This document shows positions 26,797 to 34,764 of a stretch of DNA of 64,000 nucleotides, piece by piece. Within the stretch, counting starts at the first letter, position 1. Every line of letters begins with the position of its first letter. The notes below the pieces were generated by a model, which worked only from the letters and a program-made list of their open reading frames with translations, was not told where the DNA came from and searched no databases. The translations under genes were made by a program, and so were the position numbers. Source of the DNA: Alteraurantiacibacter aestuarii (lineage in GTDB: Bacteria; Pseudomonadota; Alphaproteobacteria; Sphingomonadales; Sphingomonadaceae); assembly GCF_009827405.1 (NCBI RefSeq), contig NZ_WTYY01000002.1, forward strand, positions 496,001 to 560,000, written 5' to 3'.

Positions 26797-28086
26797 ATGT
26801 TCGGCCATCTTCGTGGAATAATCCCCGGCCTGCTGGCCTTTGCCGTGCTGGCCGCAACGTCCGCATCGGCGCAGACCAGCTATGTCCATGCGGGCCGGCT
26901 GGTCGACACGATCGAAGGCAAGGTGCTGGAAGACCAGCTGATTACGCTGGACGGGGAGCGGGTTGTTGCGGTGGAGCCGTTCACGCCCCCGCCTGCCGGA
27001 TCGCAGGTGCTCGACTGGTCCGCCTATACCGTCCTGCCCGGCCTGATCGATGCGCACACGCACCTGTCCGACTGGGGCCAGTCCAACAATGTGGCCGAGC
27101 CGCTGCTCCATTCGGCGGAAGAAATTGCGCTGATCGGCGCGCTGAATGCGCGTGAGACGCTTGAGGCGGGCTTCACCAGCGTGCGCGATGTCGGTGCCTT
27201 TCGCGCCAATGGCGAAGTTGCCTTGCGCAATGCGATCAACCGCGGCTGGGTGCCCGGCCCGCGCATGTGGGTGGCAGGTGCCTATCTCACCGTACCGGGC
27301 GGCGGCGGCGAAGTGACCGGCCTTTCCCCTGACGCCGTGATCCCCGCCGACATGCGCGTGGGCGTGGTGCGCAATGCCGGGGAAATGCGCGAGAAGTCGC
27401 GTTACCTGTTCCAGCAGGGCGTCGATTTCCTCAAACTGATCGCCACTGGCGCAGTGCTGGCAGAAGGAACCGAGCCGGGCGCGCTTGAACTGACCGAAGA
27501 GGAAATGCGCGCCGCCGTGGAAGTGGCGGACAGCTTTGGCAGCTATGCCACCGCCCATGCCCACGGCGCAGAAGGCATCAAGGCCGCAATTCGCGCGGGC
27601 GTCCGCTCGATCGAACATGCATCCCTGATCGATGATGAGGGCATCCGCATGGCCCGCGATGCAGGCGTGTGGCTGTCGATGGATATCTACAACGGTGATT
27701 TCATCGAGGAAGTGGGCACGCGCGATGGCTGGCCCGCCGATATGCTGCGCAAGAACGAAGAAACCACCGACGCCCAGCGCGAAGGCTTTACCCGCGCCGT
27801 GGCCGCGGGTGTGCGCATTGCCTATGGCACCGATGCCGGCGTCTATCCGCATGGCGATAACGCCCGCCAGTTCGCCTATATGGTGCGCTATGGCATGACC
27901 CCGATGCAGGCGATCCAGGCCGCTACCATCAGCGTGGCGCAGATGATGGACGAAGATGCCAATATCGGCGCCATCGCCCCGGGCCGCTTTGCCGACATGA
28001 TCGCCGTCGCCAGCGATCCCCTGTCAGACATCACCGCGCTGGAGAATGTTGACCATGTGATGAAGGGCGGCGAGCTGGTGCGTTAA
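26797..28086 (+). CDS. Exported metal-dependent amidohydrolase (prolidase/dipeptidase-like)
   Basis: 429 residues. ATG 26797 with AGGGG 8 nt upstream. Signal peptide 1-26 (ending SASA-QT). The amidohydrolase metal ligands are all visible: His87 and His89 (DAHTHL), the carboxylated-lysine candidate Lys213 (DFLKLIATG), His254/His256 (TAHAHG), His274 (SIEHAS) and Asp346 (GTDAG). The family includes Xaa-Pro and Xaa-Arg/Lys dipeptidases described from Caulobacter and relatives. Its likely role is periplasmic hydrolysis of a dipeptide or related amide. It shares its stop region with the converging S9 peptidase gene (TTAA overlap) and the control region with the FAD oxidoreductase. Confidence 0.85.
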   Translation: MFGHLRGIIPGLLAFAVLAATSASAQTSYVHAGRLVDTIEGKVLEDQLITLDGERVVAVEPFTPPPAGSQVLDWSAYTVLPGLIDAHTHLSDWGQSNNVAEPLLHSAEEIALIGALNARETLEAGFTSVRDVGAFRANGEVALRNAINRGWVPGPRMWVAGAYLTVPGGGGEVTGLSPDAVIPADMRVGVVRNAGEMREKSRYLFQQGVDFLKLIATGAVLAEGTEPGALELTEEEMRAAVEVADSFGSYATAHAHGAEGIKAAIRAGVRSIEHASLIDDEGIRMARDAGVWLSMDIYNGDFIEEVGTRDGWPADMLRKNEETTDAQREGFTRAVAAGVRIAYGTDAGVYPHGDNARQFAYMVRYGMTPMQAIQAATISVAQMMDEDANIGAIAPGRFADMIAVASDPLSDITALENVDHVMKGGELVR

Positions 28087-30086
28087 CGCGCGCCGCCCTC
28101 ACCTTCGCCCTTCAGGTAGAAATCATACCAGCCCAGTTCGCGCTCCATCCGGTCGCGAATGTAGCTTGGCACGGAGAGCGAGTGCGTCTGCCCCGGGTAG
28201 ACCACCAGCCTGGTGGGCACATCCAGCGAATGGAGCACCTGATACAGCTGTTGTGAGCCGGTGCACGGCACGTTCCAGTCCACTTCCGAACACAGGAACA
28301 GCGTTGGCGCGGTGATCGTTTCCGGTTTGAAGAACGGGTAGCTCAGCTCCATCCAGCGATCGACGTTCTCCCACGGGCGGCCCAGCTCCAGCTCATAATC
28401 GCGGCTGTACTGATCAACCCCGTAGCCGCCGAAGAAATTGGCCATGCCGGCACCGCTGACGGCGGCCTTGATGCGCGGCTCGCGGGCGATCATGTAATCG
28501 GTCAAGATCCCGCCATAGCTCCAGCCGCCAACGCCAATCGCGTCCGGATCGGCCACGCCCATGTCCAGCACATGGCTGATCCCGGCGCTGATATCCTCCA
28601 CATCCACGCTGCCCCATGCGGCCATCTGCTCCTGCGCGAAAGCTGCGCCGCGGCCAGAAGATCCGCGCGGATTAATGCCCAGCACGGCATAGCCATTGGC
28701 GGCGAAAACCTGCCAGTCGCCCATGAATTCATGGCTGAACTGATACACCGGCCCGCCGTGCAGGCGCACCACCAGCGGATGGCGCTGTCCGGGCTGGTGA
28801 TCCGGCGGCAACAGCAGCTGGCCATGAATTTCGGTATCGCCGCTCATGAACGAAACGTCCTGCGTCGCGGAAAGGCGGCGACCGGCCACCCACGCATTTT
28901 GCGGGCTGAGCGTGCGCGGGCGCTGCTCCACGCTCATCAGGGCGGTGGGCGTGTTGCTGTCCCCATCCAGCACGGCGATGCGGCCATTTGGCGATGCTGC
29001 GAAGCCATACGCGAAGCGGCTGCCGCTGGTCAGATAGGTGATCCGGTCACTGGCAGGATCGATCCGGGCCAGCCAGGTATCGCGGTCCTGCTCCACCAGA
29101 GCCAGAATGGTCTTTCCGTCAGCCGACCAGCGCGGGAAATAAACCCAGCGGTCAATCCACGCCACGTTGCGCTCGGTCCCCGTCGCCAGATCGGCGGTGA
29201 CGAGCTGGTAGGGGGTGTACCAGTTGAAGCTTTCATCCCCTGCCCGCGTCCACACCAGCTGGCTGGAATCGGGCGACCATTGCGGCCTGCCAAATTCGCC
29301 CGACATATCCGAATCGGCATCCTTGAAGGTGCTGATCCGGCGCGGCTCTCCGCCTTGCGGGGACATCACATAGATATCGGTGCAGTAATGGCGGTCCGCA
29401 TCCTCGCAGCGCTTGGAAACAAAGGCGATCCACTGGCCATCGGGTGACCAGGCGGGAGAGGCGTTGTCATAATCGCCGCTGGTGATCTGCACGGCGTCTC
29501 CGCTGGCCAGGTCGACCCGGAACATCTGTGCGCGCCGATCATCCAGCCAGCCACGTCCGTCCTGCCGGATGATGAAACGGTCAATCACCACCGGCGGCGG
29601 AACATCGGGGTTCTGGCCCACGTGCACGCCCACTTCGGATACCACCACGGCACTGCGCCCATCGGGAGACAGCGTGTAGCTGTCCACGCCGCCCGGCAGG
29701 GTGGTTACCTTGCGTGCAGCCGCGCCTGCTTCACTGATCCACAGCTGGGTCGGCTCATCGTCCTTGCCGCTGCGCAGGAAAGCCAGCACGGTGCCATCGG
29801 CGTTATAGGTCGGCGCGCTTTCATCACGGTCCAGCGTGGCCTGCACCGCATGGGCATCCCCGCCCTGCCAGCTGACGGTCCACAGATCGCTCTGCGTGGT
29901 CTCGCCGTCACCCGGACTGGTGACGACATAGGTGATGTGGTTGCCATCGGGGGTGAACGCGGGCTCACTGACCCACTCGACCTGTAGCATGTCATCGGTG
30001 GTGAAGGCCTGCGACTGTGCCAGCAGCGGTGAAGCGGGAGCCACAACCAGCGCTGCAATCAAGATTCCGAAACGACCGACCTGCAT
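28083..30086 (-). CDS. Exported S9 (prolyl oligopeptidase) family peptidase
   Basis: 667 residues from the ATG at 30086, preferred over the ATG at 30119 because AAGGA sits 8 nt upstream and it gives a clean signal peptide (MQVGRFGILIAALVVAPASP then LLA). A seven-bladed propeller of 'SPDG' repeats (residues about 40-400) precedes the alpha/beta hydrolase domain. The catalytic triad is about Ser522 (GWSYGG), Asp603 (CSEVDWNVPC) and His635 (QTHSL). It would cut peptides, probably after Pro or Ala, in the periplasm. It is one of at least five exported peptidases in this island. Confidence 0.88.
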   Translation of the reverse strand: MQVGRFGILIAALVVAPASPLLAQSQAFTTDDMLQVEWVSEPAFTPDGNHITYVVTSPGDGETTQSDLWTVSWQGGDAHAVQATLDRDESAPTYNADGTVLAFLRSGKDDEPTQLWISEAGAAARKVTTLPGGVDSYTLSPDGRSAVVVSEVGVHVGQNPDVPPPVVIDRFIIRQDGRGWLDDRRAQMFRVDLASGDAVQITSGDYDNASPAWSPDGQWIAFVSKRCEDADRHYCTDIYVMSPQGGEPRRISTFKDADSDMSGEFGRPQWSPDSSQLVWTRAGDESFNWYTPYQLVTADLATGTERNVAWIDRWVYFPRWSADGKTILALVEQDRDTWLARIDPASDRITYLTSGSRFAYGFAASPNGRIAVLDGDSNTPTALMSVEQRPRTLSPQNAWVAGRRLSATQDVSFMSGDTEIHGQLLLPPDHQPGQRHPLVVRLHGGPVYQFSHEFMGDWQVFAANGYAVLGINPRGSSGRGAAFAQEQMAAWGSVDVEDISAGISHVLDMGVADPDAIGVGGWSYGGILTDYMIAREPRIKAAVSGAGMANFFGGYGVDQYSRDYELELGRPWENVDRWMELSYPFFKPETITAPTLFLCSEVDWNVPCTGSQQLYQVLHSLDVPTRLVVYPGQTHSLSVPSYIRDRMERELGWYDFYLKGEGEGGAR

Positions 30087-30222
30087 GGCTGCTGTCCTTG
30101 CAATTGAAACTTTCGCCATTGCTGCGCCATTCCCGGGATAGTTTCAAGCGCTGCAGTAGCGAATGCGGCCATTCGCGATCTAAATGGTTTCTTGCCGAAA
30201 CAAGCGGGCCTAGGATCGCAGG

Positions 30223-30246
30223 CCTGCCAGATAACCTGCCAGATAA
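30223..30246. repeat. 12-bp tandem direct repeat in the aminotransferase leader
   Basis: Two adjacent copies of CCTGCCAGATAA directly before the ribosome site of the aminotransferase gene. This could be a regulator site or a slippage duplication. Confidence 0.6.
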
Positions 30247-30257
30247 AGGGTCGGCTG

Positions 30258-31625
30258 ATGACGACAATCGCAAGTGCGCTGCTCCACCCAACCACCAATC
30301 TGCGGTCGGCTGCGCAGTCCGGCCCGCTGGTGTTTGCCCATGGCAAGGGCGTGCGCATCTTCGATCGCGAGGGCCGCGATTTTATCGAGGGGCTTTCGGG
30401 CCTGTGGTGCACCGCGCTGGGTCATGGTGACGAGGAGCTGGCAGAGGCCGCCGCCCGCCAGCTGCGCGACCTTTCCTATGCCACCCTGTTTGCCGGCAAG
30501 GCGCATGAGGGCGCGCTGGACCTGGCGGACAGGCTGGTGGCGATGGCACCGTTCGATGCCGCGCGCGTGTTCTTCGGCCAGTCGGGCAGCGATGCCAATG
30601 ACACGCAGATCAAGCTGGTCCGCCATTACAACAATCTGATCGGGCGACCGGGCAAGAAGAAGATCATCGCGCTCGATCGCGGCTATCACGGCGTCACCAT
30701 CGGCGCGGCCAGCCTGACCGGGCTTGCGGGCTTCCACCGCGAGTGGGACCTGCCGATCCCCGGCATTTTGCGCGCGCGCTGTCCCTATGCCTATCTGGAG
30801 GCGCACGCGGGCGAGGATGAAGATGCCTTCACCGCACGGCTGGTTGCCGAACTGGAGGCGATGATCGTTGCCGAAGGCCCCGAAACCATCGCCGCCATGA
30901 TCGCCGAGCCTGTGCTGGGCGCAGGCGGAGTGGTAATCCCGCCGCGCGGCTATTTCGCGCAGGTGCGGCAGGTGCTGGACCGGCACGACATATTGCTGAT
31001 CGCGGACGAGGTGATCACCGGGTTTGGCCGCACCGGAGAGGCCTTCGGCAGTCAGACGATGGGCCTCAGGCCCGATACGATGACCTTGGCGAAGGCGCTG
31101 TCCTCCGGATATGTGCCGATCAGCGCGGTGCTGTTGCCGCAGCAGATTTATCAGGCGTTCGAGGATGCCAGCGCCACGCTGGGCGTGTTCGCGCATGGCT
31201 ATACCTATTCGGGCCATCCGCTGGCCACCGCCATCGCGCTCAAGACGCTCGACATCTACCGCGAACGTGACATTTTCGGGCAGGCGCAGCGCATGGCCCC
31301 GGTGTTCGCGCGGCACCTGCAGGCGCTGGCCGATCACCCGCTGATTGGCGAGGCGCGCTCTGTCGGCATGATCGGCGCGCTGCAGATCGTGCGCGACCGC
31401 AAAACCAGGGCGTTGTACGATCCGGCCGACGGCGTGGGGGCATGGTGTGCGGATACGGCCGGAATACGACACGGCGTGCTGTTCCGCGCCACTTTCGATA
31501 CGCTGTGCTTCGCTCCGCCGCTGGTGATCAGTGAGGCGGAACTGGATGAAATGTTCGCCCGCGTGCGCGCCGCGCTGGATGACGCTCTGGAATGGCTGAC
31601 GGCCCGGGGGCTCGCCCCGAATTGA
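30258..31625 (+). CDS. Class III pyridoxal-phosphate aminotransferase (first of two)
   Basis: 455 residues from ATG 30258, with AAGGG 8 nt upstream; an upstream TTG at 30192 has no support. The fold-type I class III motifs are complete: [12 protein letters not shown] (109-120), Asp250 in [15 protein letters not shown], and the PLP lysine Lys279 in [13 protein letters not shown]. Relatives transaminate omega-amines such as putrescine and beta-alanine, using pyruvate or 2-oxoglutarate. No signal peptide, so cytoplasmic. It is followed after 29 nt by the exported M20 peptidase gene, so the two are probably one transcript. The amine substrate cannot be read from sequence. Confidence 0.88.
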   Translation: MTTIASALLHPTTNLRSAAQSGPLVFAHGKGVRIFDREGRDFIEGLSGLWCTALGHGDEELAEAAARQLRDLSYATLFAGKAHEGALDLADRLVAMAPFDAARVFFGQSGSDANDTQIKLVRHYNNLIGRPGKKKIIALDRGYHGVTIGAASLTGLAGFHREWDLPIPGILRARCPYAYLEAHAGEDEDAFTARLVAELEAMIVAEGPETIAAMIAEPVLGAGGVVIPPRGYFAQVRQVLDRHDILLIADEVITGFGRTGEAFGSQTMGLRPDTMTLAKALSSGYVPISAVLLPQQIYQAFEDASATLGVFAHGYTYSGHPLATAIALKTLDIYRERDIFGQAQRMAPVFARHLQALADHPLIGEARSVGMIGALQIVRDRKTRALYDPADGVGAWCADTAGIRHGVLFRATFDTLCFAPPLVISEAELDEMFARVRAALDDALEWLTARGLAPN

Positions 31626-31654
31626 ATGCAGCATTGAAACGAAAGGAACGCGCC

Positions 31655-33049
31655 TTGTATCGCACCCTCACAGCATTGCTGATCACATCAGCGCTGGCCT
31701 GTTCGGCCCCGGCAATGGCGCAGGCCGATATGCCGCTGGCGCGTGACCTGCTGGAACGCCTGATCGAAACCAACACCGCACCCAGCGGCGGCAGCGACAC
31801 GCGCGGCGCGGTGGCGCTGCTGGAGGCAGCCCTGCGCGATGGTGGCTTTGGCGATGATGAAATCACCGTGGTGGGCCTGACGGAAAAGCTGCCCAATCTG
31901 GTAGTGCGGCTGCGCTCGCCCGATCCGCAGGCCGGGGCCGTGCTGATGATGGCCCATCTGGATGTGGTGGAAGGTCTGGCGTCGGACTGGTCGGTCCCGC
32001 CCTATGAGGCGACCGAGCAGGATGGCTATATCTATGGCCGCGGTGCCACCGACAACAAGGCCGGTGCGGCGATACTGGTGGCCAATCTCATCGCCATGAA
32101 GCGCGAAGGCTTTGTGCCGGACCGTGACCTGATCGTGATGCTGACCGCCGATGAGGAGACGGACGGTTTCGCCGCCGATTTCCTCGCCACGCAAAGGCGC
32201 GACCTGATCGATGCCGATTTCGCGCTCAACACCGATGGCGGGCTGGTGATCGTGGGCGATGACCAGCAGCCGCGCGCATTCGTGATCCAGACGGCGGAGA
32301 AGGTGTACGTCACCTATGCGCTGAGCGCGTCCGATCCCGGCGGCCATTCTTCCGTGCCCAAGACCAACAGTCCGATCTCGCAGCTGGCGCGCGCGCTGGT
32401 GGCGCTGGAGGACCATCATTTCCCGATCAACCTGAATGAGACATCGCGCGGCTTCTTCGCCAACTGGAGCGTGGTTGCGCCCGATGAGGACCGCCCGCTG
32501 CTGGAAGCGCTGGCAGCGGCGCAAAACGGCACGGACGGGCCGGAAGGGATCGGTGACAACCCCTATTACAACTCGCTGGCGCGCACGACCTGCGTCGCCA
32601 CCCAGCTATCGGGCGGTCATGCAGAGAACGCCCTGCCGCAGACCGCCCGCGCGGTGGTGAACTGCCGCGTGCTGCCGCAGGAATCGACCGACGATATCGA
32701 GGCTTCGATCCGCGCAATGGTGGCGCCGTTCGGGGTGAATGTGGAACTCATTTTTCCAGCCAACCCCAGCCCGCCATCGCCCTTGCGCGATGATGTGCTG
32801 GGACCTGTGACCGCAACGGCGCACCGATACTGGGGCGACGTGCCGATCATTCCCGAACTCAGCACCGGCGCGACCGATGGCGCTTTCGTGCGCAAGGTCG
32901 GCATTCCGGTCTACGGCGTGGGCGCCATTGCCGAGGACCCGGACGATATCCGCGCGCATGGCATGGATGAGCGGATCGGCATCGATGCCTTCGCCGATGC
33001 ACTGGGCTTCTGGTACGATCTGACCAGGGATGTAGCCACCATAGACTGA
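31655..33049 (+). CDS. Exported M20 family metallopeptidase
   Basis: 464 residues from a TTG at 31655, chosen because AAAGGA is 8 nt upstream and the product then begins with a signal peptide (MYRTLTALLITSALACSAPA-MAQ). The upstream in-frame ATG at 31592 lies inside the previous gene. Zinc ligands and catalytic residues of the M20 family are present: His101 and Asp103 (MMAHLDVV), Asp133 (GRGATDNKAG) and Glu167/Glu168 (TADEETDG), plus a central dimerisation domain. The family includes carnosine-type dipeptidases, carboxypeptidases and aminoacylases. Predicted periplasmic dipeptide hydrolysis. Confidence 0.85.
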   Translation: MYRTLTALLITSALACSAPAMAQADMPLARDLLERLIETNTAPSGGSDTRGAVALLEAALRDGGFGDDEITVVGLTEKLPNLVVRLRSPDPQAGAVLMMAHLDVVEGLASDWSVPPYEATEQDGYIYGRGATDNKAGAAILVANLIAMKREGFVPDRDLIVMLTADEETDGFAADFLATQRRDLIDADFALNTDGGLVIVGDDQQPRAFVIQTAEKVYVTYALSASDPGGHSSVPKTNSPISQLARALVALEDHHFPINLNETSRGFFANWSVVAPDEDRPLLEALAAAQNGTDGPEGIGDNPYYNSLARTTCVATQLSGGHAENALPQTARAVVNCRVLPQESTDDIEASIRAMVAPFGVNVELIFPANPSPPSPLRDDVLGPVTATAHRYWGDVPIIPELSTGATDGAFVRKVGIPVYGVGAIAEDPDDIRAHGMDERIGIDAFADALGFWYDLTRDVATID

Positions 33050-33086
33050 GCAATTGCAGATCGGCGCCACGGCCCGATTGAAACAC

Positions 33087-33106
33087 TGTTTTACGTCTGT
33101 TAAACA
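33087..33106. promoter_or_regulatory. Candidate TetR operator 2
   Basis: Inverted repeat TGTTTTAC-GTCT-GTTAAACA (7 of 8 positions pair) starting 46 nt before the second FAD oxidoreductase gene. A second, overlapping dyad ACGTCT-N8-AGACGT spans 33093-33112. Confidence 0.55.
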
Positions 33107-33132
33107 AGACGTCTGACAGCGAGAGGAAGTTC

Positions 33133-34764
33133 ATGGCCGCAGCACCGCAATATGACGCAATCGTGATCGGTGGCGGCCACAACGGGCTGACCTGCGCCTT
33201 CTATCTCGCCCGCGCGGGCCACAAGGTCTGCGTGCTGGAGCGGCGGGAAATCGTCGGCGGCGCGGCGGTGACCGAGGAATTCCATCCCGGCTTTCGCAAT
33301 TCGGTGGCCAGCTATTCGGTCAGCCTGCTCAGCCCCACGGTGATCGCGGACATGGATCTGGCGCGCCACGGTCTGGAAGTGAAGATCCGTTCCGAAGGCT
33401 ATTTCGTGCCGCTGGGCGACGATGATTATTTCCTGATGGGCAAGGATGAGGACCGCAAGCTGGCAGAGATCGCCCGCTTCTCTGAAAAGGACGCGGCGGC
33501 CTTCCCTGAATACAACCGCAGGCTGGACCAGCTGATGCACCTGCTGCGCGAAACGCTGCATGTGACCCCGCCCAATGTCGGCGGCGGCCTGGGCGAGCTG
33601 CTGGGCGCGGCGGGCCTTGGCAACAAGCTGCGCAAGGTCGGGATCGAAGGCCAGCGCGACCTGCTCGACCTGTTCGGCAAGAGCGCGGGCGAAACCCTCG
33701 ACAGCTGGTTTGAGACCGATGTCCTCAAGGGCGTGCTCGCCTTCGATGCGATGACCGGCAATTACGCCACCCCCTATACGCCCGGATCCGCCTACGTGCT
33801 GCTGCACCACGTGTTTGGGGAAGTGAACGGGGTGGAAGGCGCATGGGGCCATGCGATGGGCGGCATGGGTTCGATCACCCAGGCGATGGCCGCGGCCTGT
33901 ATTGAGCAGGGCGTGGAAATCCGCACCGAATGTCCGGTGGCCAAGGTGCTGACAGACGGCAATCGCGCGGTTGGCGTGAAGCTGGAAAGCGGCGAAACCA
34001 TCACCGCCCGCGCGATCACATCCAACCTCAATCCCAAGCTGCTGTTCGGCAAAATGGTGGAGGAAGAGGCGGTCCCGCCCGCCTTCGCCCGCCGCATGCG
34101 TGACTGGAAATGCGCCAGCGGCACCTTGCGCATGAATGTGGCGCTGAAGGAATTGCCGCAGTTCACCTGCCTGCCGTCAGACGGCATCGGCCGCCACCAC
34201 AAGGCCAGCATCCTGATCACCCCGTCGCTGAAGTATATCGAGACAGCTTACGACGAGGCCCGCGCGCATGGCTGGGCCAGCCAGCCGGCCATTGAAATGC
34301 ACATCCCCAGCTGCATCGATGACAGTCTGGCACCTGCGGGCCAGCATGTGGCCAGCCTGTTCTGCCAGCATTTCGCGCCCGAACTGCCCGATGGCAAAAG
34401 CTGGGACGATCACCGGGAACAGGCAGCAGACACGGTGATCGACACCATCACCCGCTATGCCCCGAATTTCCGCGACGCGATTGTCGGCAAGATGGTGCTG
34501 ACGCCGATGGATCTGGAGAACAAGCTGGGCCTCACCGGCGGGGATATCTTCCACGGCCAGCTGCGGCTGGACCAGCTGTTCAGCGCCCGCCCGATGCTGG
34601 GCTATGCCGATTACCGGATGCCGCTGGACGGGCTGTATATATGCGGATCGGGCGCGCATCCCGGCGGCGGAGTGACCGGAATTCCCGGCTATAATGCGGC
34701 GCGTGAAATGCTGCGTGACCTGCGCAAGAACAGGTTGCCAAAGCGGCGGCATAAAGCCGCATGA
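33133..34764 (+). CDS. FAD-dependent oxidoreductase, PYROXD2-like (paralogue)
   Basis: 543 residues, ATG 33133 after GAGAGGAAG. FAD-binding motif IVIGGGHNGLTCAFYLARAG at 10-29 and the C-terminal signature GLYICGSGAHPGGGVTGIPG. Long stretches match the 25105-26712 protein nearly word for word (for example AVTEEFHPGFRNS and GSAYVLLHHVFGEVNG), so the two are duplicates that have since diverged. It overlaps the following M16 peptidase gene by ATGA, so it starts an operon running through the Rieske oxygenase gene. The substrate is unknown; the amine-related surroundings suggest an amine or amide. Confidence 0.85.
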   Translation: MAAAPQYDAIVIGGGHNGLTCAFYLARAGHKVCVLERREIVGGAAVTEEFHPGFRNSVASYSVSLLSPTVIADMDLARHGLEVKIRSEGYFVPLGDDDYFLMGKDEDRKLAEIARFSEKDAAAFPEYNRRLDQLMHLLRETLHVTPPNVGGGLGELLGAAGLGNKLRKVGIEGQRDLLDLFGKSAGETLDSWFETDVLKGVLAFDAMTGNYATPYTPGSAYVLLHHVFGEVNGVEGAWGHAMGGMGSITQAMAAACIEQGVEIRTECPVAKVLTDGNRAVGVKLESGETITARAITSNLNPKLLFGKMVEEEAVPPAFARRMRDWKCASGTLRMNVALKELPQFTCLPSDGIGRHHKASILITPSLKYIETAYDEARAHGWASQPAIEMHIPSCIDDSLAPAGQHVASLFCQHFAPELPDGKSWDDHREQAADTVIDTITRYAPNFRDAIVGKMVLTPMDLENKLGLTGGDIFHGQLRLDQLFSARPMLGYADYRMPLDGLYICGSGAHPGGGVTGIPGYNAAREMLRDLRKNRLPKRRHKAA

